Positions 7,158 through 16,313 of a DNA stretch of 36,022 bases are shown here, in pieces. This DNA is from Kitasatospora aureofaciens (GTDB lineage Bacteria > Actinomycetota > Actinomycetes > Streptomycetales > Streptomycetaceae). Position 1 is the first letter of the stretch, and each line of letters opens with the position of its first letter. A model generated the notes under the pieces. It was given only the letters and a program-made list of their open reading frames with translations, was not told the origin of the DNA and ran no database searches. Location of the stretch: NCBI RefSeq assembly GCF_001188955.3, contig NZ_JPRF03000059.1, forward strand, positions 1 to 36,022. The letters are read 5' to 3'. The position numbers and the translations under genes are program-made.

Positions 7158-7182
7158 AGACTGCAGTCTCATTCCGCGAGAC
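7158..7182. promoter_or_regulatory. Candidate NdgR operator: two overlapping inverted repeats
   Basis: AGACTGCAGTCT (7158-7169) is a perfect 12-bp palindrome 6 bases from the ndgR start. It overlaps GTCTC-N7-GAGAC (7166-7182). The position in the ndgR-leuC gap fits an autoregulatory operator that also affects leuCD. The protein-site link is inferred. Confidence 0.5.
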
Positions 7183-7382
7183 GCAAGTTCAATCTTCCGG
7201 GAAAAGCGCCACTCTGGATGCAGCAGCCCGGGAGACATCCAGGATGGGACCTCGCCAGAGTGTCCGCATCGTGGACAGCGATCCGGCGTGCAGGTCTCGC
7301 GAACGCGCTCCGCACGGACGGCGCACGCAGTGACCCCGACGACACGAGAAGGCCGGCAACGCGGCCGGCTGGAGGGAATCCG

Positions 7383-8813
<1,431 letters not shown>

Positions 8814-8816
8814 GCC

Positions 8817-9413
8817 ATGGAGAAGTTCACCACCCACACCGGCCGGGCCGTCCCGCTGTGCCGCAGCAACGTGGACACCGACCAGATCATCCCGGCCCAC
8901 TGGCTCAAGAAGGTCACCCGATCCGGTTTCGAGGACGGGCTGTTCGAGGCCTGGCGCAAGGACGAGTCGTTCATCCTCAACCGGCCCGAGCGCCGGGGCG
9001 CCACCGTCCTGGTGGCCGGTCCCGAGTTCGGCACCGGTTCCTCCCGCGAGCACGCCGTCTGGGCGCTGCAGAACTACGGCTTCCACGCGGTCATCTCCTC
9101 GCGCTTCGCCGACATCTTCCGCGGCAACTCGCTGAAGAACGGCCTGCTGACCGTCGTACTGCCCCAGGAGACCGTGGAACGACTCTGGTCGCTCACCGAG
9201 AGTGACCCTTCGGCCGAGATCACCGTTGATCTGGAGAAGCGGGAAGTCCGGGCCGAAGGCGTCACCGCGTCCTTCGAACTGGACGACAACGTCCGGTGGC
9301 GGCTGCTCAACGGCCTGGACGACATCAGCATCACCCTGCAGAACGAGGCCGACATCGCCGCCTTCGAGGCGACCCGTCCGGCGTTCAAGCCCCGTACTCT
9401 GCCGGTCTCCTGA
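8817..9413 (+). CDS. leuD: 3-isopropylmalate dehydratase small subunit
   Basis: 198 residues, the swivelling small subunit partner of LeuC. Signatures: NVDTDQIIPAHWLKK, GPEFGTGSSREHAVWAL (the loop that contacts substrate), and SRFADIFRGNSLKNGLL. Length and order are standard, and the gene begins 3 bases after leuC, so the two are co-translated. A terminator follows at 9446. Confidence 0.98.
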   Translation: MEKFTTHTGRAVPLCRSNVDTDQIIPAHWLKKVTRSGFEDGLFEAWRKDESFILNRPERRGATVLVAGPEFGTGSSREHAVWALQNYGFHAVISSRFADIFRGNSLKNGLLTVVLPQETVERLWSLTESDPSAEITVDLEKREVRAEGVTASFELDDNVRWRLLNGLDDISITLQNEADIAAFEATRPAFKPRTLPVS

Positions 9414-9445
9414 GTTCCCCTCAGAACAAGCATTCTGACGATCGA

Positions 9446-9488
9446 CCGGATGGCCCGCGCTCCCCCTCGGGGGGGCCGGGCCATCCGG
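9446..9488 (+). terminator. Terminator after leuCD
   Basis: The outer 12-bp stem CCGGATGGCCCG with its perfect complement encloses a CCCC/GGGG-rich inner hairpin. It begins 32 bases after the leuD stop. Confidence 0.85.
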
Positions 9489-9595
9489 CGTTCCGGAGCA
9501 CGAGTTAGCGCCGGGCCCTCCCCGGATTGCCCATTCGGCTTTGCGGAAGAGGGCCCCGCGCAAGTACAACTGCGGGTAGATGGCACAATCAGTAC

Positions 9596-9946
9596 ATGCA
9601 CCGGCACCATGAACCTCCGTACGCGGGCGGCGAACCCGCGTCCGAGGAGTCCATGGGCCGGGGATCCGAACGCCGAATTGACGATCGGCCGGACGTCACC
9701 TCCGCAACACCAGCTGAGGCGCCGGACGACCCGGAAGTCGCAGCGCTCTACGCGCTCGTGGCCGAGCGGTTGAAGCAAGCTCACGCCCGCGTGCATGCGC
9801 TGAACGTGTCTGTCGATGCAAAGACCGCTCTCACCCGTCAACTGCTCATCGTCACCGAGACCGCCAAGCGCGATCTTCCGGAGGCGGCAAGGCGGTTGAG
9901 TCGCTTTGTACATGACCTCGACGAGGGGCACCCGCCGCTCGACTGA
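9596..9946 (+). CDS. Small helical protein upstream of hupS, function unknown
   Basis: 116 residues from ATG 9596. An alternative ATG at 9653 follows GAGGAG by only three bases and gives 97 residues; both share the conserved-looking part. The N-terminal third is polar and probably disordered (HHEPPYAGGEPASEE). From about residue 48 the sequence is strongly helical and charged (PEVAALYALVAERLKQAHAR, then a segment ending in ARRLSRFVHDLDEG). There is no cysteine, signal peptide or membrane segment. Third-position GC is a little lower than in neighbouring genes. Position immediately before hupS matches my memory of a conserved small gene in Streptomyces. I do not know its role. Confidence 0.75.
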   Translation: MHRHHEPPYAGGEPASEESMGRGSERRIDDRPDVTSATPAEAPDDPEVAALYALVAERLKQAHARVHALNVSVDAKTALTRQLLIVTETAKRDLPEAARRLSRFVHDLDEGHPPLD

Positions 9947-10000
9947 GGTCGCGGACGCGCAAATCCATTGCGACACTAGGGTGATTCGCGCGTTTGGTAA

Positions 10001-10029
10001 TTGAAAGTCCGCAGATACATACCTAACGT
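10001..10029 (+). promoter_or_regulatory. Probable hupS promoter
   Basis: TTGAAA (10001-10006) and TAACGT (10024-10029) with a 17-base spacer, 50 bases before the hupS start, in a stretch visibly richer in A/T than its surroundings. Confidence 0.6.
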
Positions 10030-10079
10030 GCGAAAAGAACGGATGGAATCATCCGGCGCCCGTTTCCGAAGGGGAAGAC

Positions 10080-10793
10080 GTGAACAAGGCTCAGCTTGTC
10101 GAAGCGGTGGCCGAGCAGCTGGGCGGTCGCAAGGCTGCCGCAGAGGCCGTCGACGCAGTGCTCGACACCATGGTCCGTGCCGTTGTGGCCGGTGACCGGG
10201 TTTCGGTCACCGGTTTCGGCACCTTCGAGAAGGTGGAGCGCTCCGCGCGCTTCGCCCGCAACCCGCAGACCGGCGAGCGGGTCAAGGTCAAGAAGACCTC
10301 GGTCCCCCGCTTCCGTCCGGGCCAGGGCTTCAAGGACCTGGTCAGCGGCAGCAAGAAGCTGCCGAAGGAAGGCCCCTCGGTGAAGAAGGCCCCCAAGGGC
10401 TCCCTCACCCCGGGCAAGACCGGCGTCGCCGCGACCCCGGCCGCCAAGCGTGCCGCCACCAAGCGCGCCGCCACCGCTGCCGCCGCCGCCCCGGCCGCCA
10501 CCAAGAAGACCGCGGCCAAGAAGGCGACCACCACGGCTGCCGCCAAGAAGACCACGGCCACCGCCGCGAAGAAGGCGCCCGCCGCGAAGAAGGCGACCAC
10601 CACCGCCGCCGCCAAGAAGACCACGGCGACCGCGACCAAGAAGACGGCCGCCGCGAAGAAGGCGACCACCACGGCTGCCGCCAAGAAGACCACGGCCACC
10701 GCCAAGAAGGCGACCGCCACGGCCAAGAAGACGGCGCCGGCGAAGAAGACCGCCACCCGCAAGACCACCGCGCGCAAGACCTCTGCCAAGTAG
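10080..10793 (+). CDS. hupS: HU-family nucleoid protein with Lys/Ala/Thr-rich tail (HupS type)
   Basis: 237 residues, with GTG 10080 behind AAGGGGAAG. Residues 1-92 are a complete HU domain: MNKAQLVEAVAEQLGGRKAA, VTGFGTFEKVERSARFARNP, and the DNA-clasping arm to FRPGQGFKDLV. After a linker, residues 120-237 are a histone-H1-like tail of KK, AA and TT blocks, with three 23-residue repeats starting at 147, 170 and 193. Known: S. coelicolor has a short HupA and this long HupS; HupS is associated with spore nucleoid compaction and maturation. The tail adds non-specific DNA binding. Its repeat number is likely to vary between strains (inference). It has its own promoter at 10001 and terminator at 10829. 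Confidence 0.95.
   Translation: MNKAQLVEAVAEQLGGRKAAAEAVDAVLDTMVRAVVAGDRVSVTGFGTFEKVERSARFARNPQTGERVKVKKTSVPRFRPGQGFKDLVSGSKKLPKEGPSVKKAPKGSLTPGKTGVAATPAAKRAATKRAATAAAAAPAATKKTAAKKATTTAAAKKTTATAAKKAPAAKKATTTAAAKKTTATATKKTAAAKKATTTAAAKKTTATAKKATATAKKTAPAKKTATRKTTARKTSAK
10518..10724 (+). repeat. Three tandem 69-bp repeats in the hupS tail
   Basis: Copies at 10518-10586, 10587-10655 and 10656-10724 each begin with codons for KKATTTAAAKKTTAT, residues 147, 170 and 193. The last eight codons of each copy vary. The repeat length is a multiple of three, so loss or gain of a copy keeps the frame. Confidence 0.9.
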
Positions 10794-10828
10794 GTCCCGC
10801 GCGACTGTCCTCGGACGGCCTTCGGCTC

Positions 10829-10880
10829 AGAGCCGCGGCACCCCTTCCGCGAACGCGGAGACCGGGGTGGCCGCGGCTCT
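10829..10880 (+). terminator. Terminator after hupS
   Basis: The outer stem AGAGCCGCGGC with its perfect complement encloses ACCCC/GGGGT and a TCCGCG/CGCGGA hairpin. It starts 35 bases after the hupS stop. Confidence 0.8.
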
Positions 10881-10983
10881 CTCGATATCCGGGCGCTCAG
10901 TCAGGATTCGGCGGCAGCCGTCGGCCGGGTGCGGGGAACCGCGGGACCGGGGGGACCGGGGGGATGGGCGGAGCCCCGAGGGG

Positions 10984-11208
10984 TCAGCGCCCGTCGGCGG
11001 GGTCGGGGAAGGTCTGCAGCGTCACGAAGACCACCCGGCGGGCCTCGCCGGTGCCCTCGGTGCGGATCCGCACCCGTTGTCCGGGCCGCAGCAGCCGCAG
11101 GCCGCCGGCGTCGAAGGCGGCCGCGTCGAACGGCACCGGGGTCCCGTCGTCGAGCAGCACGGAGCCGGCCCGGGTGGCGGGGTCGAAGGTGAACGCGGTG
11201 GCCTGCAT
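10984..11208 (-). CDS. Small cold-shock-domain-like (OB-fold) protein
   Basis: 74 residues. The pattern of short beta strands (QATAFTFDPATRAGSVLLDD, PVPFDAAAFDAGGLRLLRPG, QRVRIRTEG, ARRVVFVTLQTF) resembles a cold-shock/OB fold with an N-terminal strand pair followed by GQRVR. The RNP1/RNP2 aromatic motifs of CspA are not evident, so nucleic-acid binding is uncertain. ATG 11208 has no ribosome-binding sequence, but TATGCT lies 6 bases upstream and could be the -10 of a leaderless transcript. It is convergent with hupS. Third-position GC is high, supporting a real gene. Function unknown. Confidence 0.75.
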   Translation of the reverse strand: MQATAFTFDPATRAGSVLLDDGTPVPFDAAAFDAGGLRLLRPGQRVRIRTEGTGEARRVVFVTLQTFPDPADGR

Positions 11209-11290
11209 GCCAGCAGCATAGCGATCGGCCGGGGTGGGCCCACCGCTCAGGAGCGCTCTGGGAGCGGCTCCGCAACGCCTCGGACGCGGG

Positions 11291-11983
11291 TCAGGGACGA
11301 CTCATCCGGGCGAACAGCGCACTGGTGTACGGGCCCAGGCCGAGCGCCGCCGCCTCGCCGAGGTCCGTGCCGGTGTCGACGTCCCGGCGCACCGACTCCA
11401 CGCCCGCCAGGCGCAGTTCGAGCGCCCCGCCGGCCGCGTGCCGGGCCCGTGAGCCGTCCCCGAAAGCGGGGGAGAGCGGACGGCCTGGGGCGCTGGCGAG
11501 CAGGGTGGTGCCCAGGCCGGGGGAGTCGGGCAGGAAGGCCCGGCCGTCCGGCGGCACCGCCCGCAGCACTCTGGCCAGTTCGGCCGGGCGCAGGGCCGGC
11601 AGGTCCGCCGAGAGGGCGGCCAGCGGTGCCCGCGGCGCGAGCGCCAGGGCGGCCGAGGCGCCGTGCGACAGCGCCCGGTTGAGGCCGCCGCCGGGTTCGT
11701 CCGCGACCACCACGGCGCCGAGCGCGGCCAGCCGGGCGCCGGCCGCGGCGTCCCGGGTGACCACCAGGACGCGTGCGACGCCAGGGGTGGCCAGTGCGGC
11801 GGTGACCGTGTCGAGGGCGAAGGACAGGGCCAGACCGGCCCGGTGCGGCCCCGCGTACGGGGCCAGCCGGCTCTTCGCCAGGGCGAGCGGCTTGAGCGGC
11901 AGCACCAGCGACCAGTCGGTGGCGGGTGCGGCGGGCGCGACGGGCCCGCTGGGGCGTACGGTGTCCTGGGTCATCGGCGTCAT
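11291..11983 (-). CDS. cofC: 2-phospho-L-lactate / phosphoenolpyruvate guanylyltransferase (F420 synthesis)
   Basis: 230 residues from ATG 11983; a second ATG at 11974 is equally possible, and longer readings enter the divergent promoter region. Signatures: WSLVLPLKPLALAKSRLAPY at the nucleotide-binding N-terminus, VLVVTRDAAAGARL, ALSADLPALRPAEL, then PDSPGLGTTLL and DVDTGTDLGEAAALGLG at the C-terminus. The enzyme joins GTP to 2-phospholactate or phosphoenolpyruvate (FbiD in mycobacteria) to make the precursor of coenzyme F420. The other F420 genes are not in this window, which is usual because cofC often stands alone. It is divergent from plsC, with 220 bases between. Confidence 0.9.
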   Translation of the reverse strand: MTPMTQDTVRPSGPVAPAAPATDWSLVLPLKPLALAKSRLAPYAGPHRAGLALSFALDTVTAALATPGVARVLVVTRDAAAGARLAALGAVVVADEPGGGLNRALSHGASAALALAPRAPLAALSADLPALRPAELARVLRAVPPDGRAFLPDSPGLGTTLLASAPGRPLSPAFGDGSRARHAAGGALELRLAGVESVRRDVDTGTDLGEAAALGLGPYTSALFARMSRP

Positions 11984-12203
11984 TGTGACGCCGGTCCCGG
12001 AGCCGTCGCCAGGCCGTCCGACCTGTGCGGACGTGCGTTTGATCACGCCCGCCCGGCGGGTTGGTGCGGTCGCTCGACAGCCGGTGAGCAGGCGGGCGAC
12101 ACTGTTCCGCGCCCGTGCGCCGGGCCCCGGTCGCAGTGGTGCGCGGCGCCGGGAGGCTATGACCGCGGCACCCCACGTGCCGCATCGAAGAGAAGGAGCT
12201 GGG

Positions 12204-13037
12204 GTGGCCCGCCGCTCGTACGCCAAGTTCGGCAACGCCGACTACGGCATCTGGTACCGCTTCGCGGCCGTGCTGGTGAAGCCGGTGACGACTGCCCTGG
12301 TGAAGCCCGACTGGCGGGGCTGGGAGCACATTCCGAAGGAAGGCGGCTTCATCGCCGCGGTGAACCACAATTCGATCATCGACCCGGTGATCTACGCGCA
12401 CTGGCAGTACAACAGCGGGCGTCCGCCGCGGATTCTCGGGAAGTCCTCGCTGTTCTCGATTCCCTTCATCGGATTCATGCTCCGTAAGACCGGCCAGATT
12501 CCGGTGTTCCGCGAGTCCACCGACGCCGCGCAGGCTTTCCGGGCCGCGATCGACGCCGTCAACAACGGCCAGTGCGTGCAGTTCTACCCGGAGGGAACGC
12601 TCACCCGGGATCCGGACCTGTGGCCGATGACCGGCAAGAACGGGGTCGCCCGGGTCGCGCTGATGACGGGTGCGCCGGTCATCCCGGTCGCCCACTGGGG
12701 CGCCCACGAGATCATCCCGCCGTACGGCCGGGCCGGTTACGGCAAGGGCAAGTTCAACCTGTTCCCGCGGCACCGGGTGACCGTGGCGGCCGGACCGGCG
12801 GTGGACCTGAGCAGGTACCGGGGCCAGGAGCTCACCGCCCAGGTGCTCAACGACGCCACCGAGGACATCATGGCGGCCATCACCGCCGTGCTGGCGGGGA
12901 TCCGCGGCGAGCAGCCGCCGGCCGAGCGCTACGACATGCGCAGGGCCGCCCGCGAGCGGGCCGCCGCCGCGCTGGCCGAGCGCCGCCGGGCCAAGGGCGG
13001 CCCGGACGACAACGACGGTGAGGGGACGGGCCGGTGA
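12204..13037 (+). CDS. plsC: 1-acyl-sn-glycerol-3-phosphate acyltransferase (PlsC family)
   Basis: 277 residues, with GTG 12204 behind AAGGAG. The acyltransferase motifs are in order: motif I NHNSIID with His55 and Asp60 (HX4D), the KSSLFSIPFIGFMLR segment, PVFRES, motif III FYPEGT (127-132), and VIPVAHWG. The enzyme adds the second acyl chain to lysophosphatidate at the membrane in phospholipid synthesis. The C-terminal 40 residues are charged, Arg/Ala-rich and probably disordered. The stop overlaps the start of gpsA by 4 bases, coupling it to the enzyme that makes glycerol-3-phosphate, the start of the same pathway. Confidence 0.93.
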   Translation: MARRSYAKFGNADYGIWYRFAAVLVKPVTTALVKPDWRGWEHIPKEGGFIAAVNHNSIIDPVIYAHWQYNSGRPPRILGKSSLFSIPFIGFMLRKTGQIPVFRESTDAAQAFRAAIDAVNNGQCVQFYPEGTLTRDPDLWPMTGKNGVARVALMTGAPVIPVAHWGAHEIIPPYGRAGYGKGKFNLFPRHRVTVAAGPAVDLSRYRGQELTAQVLNDATEDIMAAITAVLAGIRGEQPPAERYDMRRAARERAAAALAERRRAKGGPDDNDGEGTGR

Positions 13038-14035
13038 CCCGCTGCGCCGTGATGGGGACCGGCTCCTGGGGCACCGCGTTCGCGATGGTGCTGGCCGACG
13101 CGGGCTGCGAGGTCGTGCTGTGGGCGCGCCGCCAGGAGCTGGTGGACGCCGTCAACTCCACCCACGAGAACCCGGACTACCTGCCGGGCGTCCGGCTGCC
13201 CGACGCCGTCCGGGCCACCACCGACGCCGCCGAGGCGCTGGCCGGCGCCGACTTCGCGGTGCTCGTGGTGCCCTCGCAGACGCTGCGCGACAACCTGGCC
13301 GCCTGGGCGCCGCTGATCGAGCCGCAGACCGTGCTGGTGAGCCTGATGAAGGGCATCGAACTCGGTACCGCCAAGCGGATGAGCGAGGTCATCGACGAGG
13401 TCACCAGGGTCGGCCCGGAGCGGGTCGCGGTGGTCAGCGGGCCCAACCTGGCCAAGGAGATCGCCAACCGGCAGCCCGCCGCCAGCGTGGTGGCCTGCAC
13501 CGACGAGTCGGTCGCCAAGCGGCTCCAGGCGGCCTGCCACACGCCCTACTTCCGGCCGTACACCAACACCGACGTGGTCGGCTGCGAACTCGGCGGCGCA
13601 GTCAAGAACGTGATCGGCCTGGCCGTCGGCATGGCGGCCGGCATGGGGCTCGGCGACAACACCAAGGCGACCCTGATCACCCGCGGGCTGGCCGAGACCA
13701 CCCGGCTCGGCGAGGTGCTGGGCGCCGACCCGCACACCTTCGCGGGGCTGGCCGGGATGGGCGACCTGGTCGCCACCTGCTCCTCGCCGCTGTCGCGCAA
13801 CAACACCTTCGGCATGAACCTGGGCCGGGGCATGTCGCTGGCCGAGACCATCGCGGCCACCCGGCAGACCGCGGAGGGCGTCAAATCCTGCGAGTCGGTG
13901 CTGGACCTGGCCCGGCGCAGCGGGGTCGACATGCCGATCGTCGAGGCCGTGGTGGACGTGGTGCACAACGGGCGGCCGACCCAGGAGGCGCTGCAGGCGC
14001 TGATGTCGCGCTCGGCCAAGGCGGAGCGGCGCTGA
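13034..14035 (+). CDS. gpsA: Glycerol-3-phosphate dehydrogenase [NAD(P)+]
   Basis: 333 residues, with GTG 13034 overlapping plsC in a GTGA junction. The N-terminal dinucleotide fold begins AVMGTGSWGTAFAMVLADAG. The catalytic lysine segments VGCELGGAVKNVIGLAVGMA and GLGDNTKATLITRGL are present, as is the FAGLAGMGDLVATCSS signature. It reduces dihydroxyacetone phosphate to sn-glycerol-3-phosphate for phospholipids in the cytoplasm. Length is normal. It forms an operon with plsC. Confidence 0.97.
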   Translation: MTRCAVMGTGSWGTAFAMVLADAGCEVVLWARRQELVDAVNSTHENPDYLPGVRLPDAVRATTDAAEALAGADFAVLVVPSQTLRDNLAAWAPLIEPQTVLVSLMKGIELGTAKRMSEVIDEVTRVGPERVAVVSGPNLAKEIANRQPAASVVACTDESVAKRLQAACHTPYFRPYTNTDVVGCELGGAVKNVIGLAVGMAAGMGLGDNTKATLITRGLAETTRLGEVLGADPHTFAGLAGMGDLVATCSSPLSRNNTFGMNLGRGMSLAETIAATRQTAEGVKSCESVLDLARRSGVDMPIVEAVVDVVHNGRPTQEALQALMSRSAKAERR

Positions 14036-14058
14036 CGCGACGGGACTGCGGGAAGGCG

Positions 14059-14091
14059 TTGACTCCCCGGAAACACCTCGCACGGTAGTCT
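14059..14091 (+). promoter_or_regulatory. Possible ddlA promoter
   Basis: TTGACT (14059-14064) and TAGTCT (14086-14091) lie just upstream of the ddlA ATG at 14102. The 21-base spacing is longer than ideal. ddlA has no ribosome-binding sequence, and the -10 lies only 10 bases from the ATG, which together suggest a leaderless or very short leader transcript. Confidence 0.4.
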
Positions 14092-14101
14092 CAAACCCGA
14101 T

Positions 14102-15247
14102 ATGAGCATCGAACAGTCCTCCCCGAACCCGTCCGCCCCGAAGCCGCGCGTGGCGCTGGTCTTCGGCGGGCGCAGCTCCGAGCACGCGATCTCGGTCTCC
14201 ACCGCGGGCAGCGTTCTCCGGGCGATCGACCGTGACAAGTACGACGTGCTGCCGATCGGCATCACCCACGAGGGCCGCTGGGCGCTGACCAGCGACGAGC
14301 CGGCCCGGATGGCGATCACCGACGGCAGGCTGCCGGACGTGGCGCACGTCGCCGAGGCCGTCGACGGGCAGGTCGCGCTGCCGGTCTCCCCGGGCAGCCG
14401 TGAGGTCCTGCTGAGCGAGCCGGGCAGTGCCCCCAAGGCCCTCGGCGAGGTCGACGTGGTCTTCCCGCTGCTGCACGGCCCGTGGGGCGAGGACGGCACC
14501 CTCCAGGGCCTGCTGGAGCTCTCCGGCGTCCCGTACGTCGGCAACGGCGTGCTGGCCAGCGCGGCCGGCATGGACAAGGAGTTCGCCAAGCGGATCCTGG
14601 CCTCGCACGGCCTGGGCGTCGGCCACTACACGGTCGTGCGGCCGCGCGACTGGGAGACCGAGCAGGGCCGCGCCGCGGTGCGCGAGCGGGTCGCCGAGCT
14701 CGGCCTGCCGGTGTTCGTGAAGCCCTGCCGGGCCGGTTCCAGCATCGGCATCACCAAGGTCAGGGACCTGGCCGAGCTGGACGCCGCGATCGAGGAGGCC
14801 CGCCGGCACGACCCCAAGCTGATCATCGAGGCGGGCGTTTCCGGCCGCGAGATCGAGTGCGGCGTGCTGGAGTTCGAGGACGGCCCGCGGGCCAGCGTCC
14901 CGGCCGAGGTGCTGGTGGGCGAGGGCTTCGACTTCTACGACTTCGAGGCCAAGTACATCGACTCCTCCGAGGTCCGGATCCCGGCCGAGCTGACCGACGC
15001 GGAGGTCGCGGAGATCCGGCGCCAGGCGGTGGCCGCGTTCGAGGCCTTCGGCTGCGAGGGCCTGGCCCGGGTGGACTTCTTCCTGCTGGAGGACGGCTCC
15101 TGGATGATCAACGAGATCAACACCATGCCGGGCTTCACCCCGATCTCCGCCTACCCGAAGATGTGGGAGGCCAGCGGGGTCTCGTACGCGGAGCTGATCG
15201 ACCGGCTGCTGCAGAGCGCGCTGCGCCGCTCGACCGGCCTGCGGTAG
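14102..15247 (+). CDS. ddlA: D-alanine--D-alanine ligase
   Basis: 381 residues. ATP-grasp enzyme that makes the D-Ala-D-Ala end of peptidoglycan stems in the cytoplasm. Signatures: VALVFGGRSSEHAISVSTAG at the N-terminus, FPLLHGPWGEDGTLQGLLEL, GMDKEFAKRILASHG, PVFVKPCRAGSSIGITKV (ATP-binding loop), and MINEINTMPGFTPISAYPKM at the C-terminus. EAKYIDSSE with Tyr285 is the form seen in D-Ala-D-Ala enzymes rather than D-Ala-D-lactate (VanA type) ligases, so a glycopeptide-resistance role is unlikely. No Shine-Dalgarno is seen before ATG 14102. Confidence 0.96.
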   Translation: MSIEQSSPNPSAPKPRVALVFGGRSSEHAISVSTAGSVLRAIDRDKYDVLPIGITHEGRWALTSDEPARMAITDGRLPDVAHVAEAVDGQVALPVSPGSREVLLSEPGSAPKALGEVDVVFPLLHGPWGEDGTLQGLLELSGVPYVGNGVLASAAGMDKEFAKRILASHGLGVGHYTVVRPRDWETEQGRAAVRERVAELGLPVFVKPCRAGSSIGITKVRDLAELDAAIEEARRHDPKLIIEAGVSGREIECGVLEFEDGPRASVPAEVLVGEGFDFYDFEAKYIDSSEVRIPAELTDAEVAEIRRQAVAAFEAFGCEGLARVDFFLLEDGSWMINEINTMPGFTPISAYPKMWEASGVSYAELIDRLLQSALRRSTGLR

Positions 15248-15257
15248 TGCACTGAGT

Positions 15258-15284
15258 GGGCGGGCCGGGACTCCCGGTCCGCCC
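15258..15284. terminator. Terminator between ddlA and the DUF3515 gene
   Basis: An 11-bp stem with one G-U pair, GGGCGGGCCGG with CCGGTCCGCCC, 10 bases after the ddlA stop. The convergent gene ends at 15336, so it may serve both directions. Confidence 0.7.
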
Positions 15285-15335
15285 TGCTGCCCGCCCGCTC
15301 GGGCTCCGGCCCGGGGCGGTGCCCGGGACGGGTGC

Positions 15336-15854
15336 TCAACCGGGGATGTTGGCCTTGACCGCCGGGGTCAGCGCGGCGGCCGGGTCGAAGGCGTTCTGCG
15401 CCGCTCCGGCCGGGACGGTCACCTCGACGTAGGCGGCGCGCATGGTCGTCACGAAGCGGTAGCCGCCGTCGCTCAGCTTCTGCGACCACCAGGTGACGTC
15501 GTCGACTGTCGGGGACCAGTCCTCGGCGTGCTCGCCGTTCAGCTCCTCCGGCCGGTCGACACCGCAGCGGAGCACCGTCCGGGGCGAACCGCCCCAGGCG
15601 GCCACGTAGGGCGAGGCGGGCGACGGGTCCCTGCGGGGGTGGCCGAGCAGCTCCTGCGGCAGCGCCGCGGCCAGCGCTTTGCAGTACCCGGCCACCCGGC
15701 CGGAGGGCTGCGGCACCTCGACGGCCGGGTCGGCCGAGCTCCAACTGCCGACCAGCGCCACCACGGTGCAGGTCAGCGCGACGGGCACGGCCAGCCAGCG
15801 GACCGGCGCGGGGAGCGCGGTCAGCGCCTCGGGGATGCGGAGTTCTCTGGCCAC
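15336..15854 (-). CDS. DUF3515-type membrane-anchored/exported protein
   Basis: 172 residues, with GTG 15854 as start. One hydrophobic segment at about residues 20-39 (LAVPVALTCTVVALVGSW) acts as an uncleaved anchor or signal. The remainder is extracytoplasmic, with Cys58 and Cys96 that could pair (YCKALAAALPQELLG; VLRCGVDRPEEL) and a conserved-looking WWSQKLSDGGYRFVTTMRAA. This fits the DUF3515 family of actinobacteria, function unknown, which as I recall sits at this place next to ddlA and thiL in Streptomyces. It is read with the RAM-domain gene upstream on the same strand, 19 bases apart, so probably one operon. Confidence 0.85.
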   Translation of the reverse strand: MARELRIPEALTALPAPVRWLAVPVALTCTVVALVGSWSSADPAVEVPQPSGRVAGYCKALAAALPQELLGHPRRDPSPASPYVAAWGGSPRTVLRCGVDRPEELNGEHAEDWSPTVDDVTWWSQKLSDGGYRFVTTMRAAYVEVTVPAGAAQNAFDPAAALTPAVKANIPG

Positions 15855-15873
15855 CCGCCGATGGTAGCCGGGG

Positions 15874-16107
15874 CTACAGGTGCACCACCGGACAGGTGAG
15901 GGTGCGGGTGATGCCCTCCACCTTCTGGACCTTGGCGACCACCATGCGGCCCAGGTCGTCCACCGTCTCGGCCTCGGCCTTGACGATCACGTCGTACGGT
16001 CCGGTGACGTCCTCGGCGGTGATCACGCCGGGGATCTTCGAGACGGTCTCGGCCACCGCGGTGGCCTTCCCTACCTCGGTCTGGATCAGGATGTATGCCT
16101 GTACCAC
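15874..16107 (-). CDS. Stand-alone Lrp/AsnC ligand-binding (RAM) domain protein
   Basis: 77 residues. GTG 16107 is chosen because GGGAGG lies 6 bases before it; longer readings run into the thiL promoter region. The sequence VQAYILIQTEVGKATAVAET, then KIPGVITAEDVTGPYDVIVK and MVVAKVQKVEGITRTLTCP, is the complete RAM alpha-beta sandwich of Lrp/AsnC proteins with no HTH. Such single-domain proteins bind amino acids and can join mixed oligomers with full-length Lrp regulators; here that role is inferred. It lies upstream of and in line with the DUF3515 gene and is divergent from thiL. Confidence 0.92.
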   Translation of the reverse strand: MVQAYILIQTEVGKATAVAETVSKIPGVITAEDVTGPYDVIVKAEAETVDDLGRMVVAKVQKVEGITRTLTCPVVHL

Positions 16108-16313
16108 GGGTGACCTCCCGGCGGCCGGTTGGGGGATCGCCGCCGTGATCGCCCGGTCTGGCACAGGGGTGGATGCGGGCTCACCGGCAGGCTGATCACC
16201 ACGCTACCGCGCAGCGGGCCGGGGAGGGGAGACCCCCGCACCCCCGAAGGGCGTACGCTGCGCGCGGGGGAGCGCGACGGGGGCTGGAAGTTGGAAACGC
16301 GAGAGGACGGCAG

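Noticed and set aside
7183..7382. Leucine-codon attenuator leader peptide before leuC
   Set aside because: I found no short frame with a ribosome site and a run of leucine codons followed by alternative hairpins. The divergent regulator makes repressor control the simpler explanation.
10091..10789. Minus-strand frame opposite hupS that looks like a hydrophobic membrane protein
   Set aside because: It is the antisense of Lys/Ala/Thr codons, giving Phe/Val/Ala runs. HU motifs, ribosome site and promoter support the plus strand.
14102..15247. D-Ala-D-Lac ligase of a glycopeptide-resistance cluster
   Set aside because: The EAKYIDSSE segment with Tyr285 is of the D-Ala-D-Ala type, and no vanH or vanX homologue is nearby.
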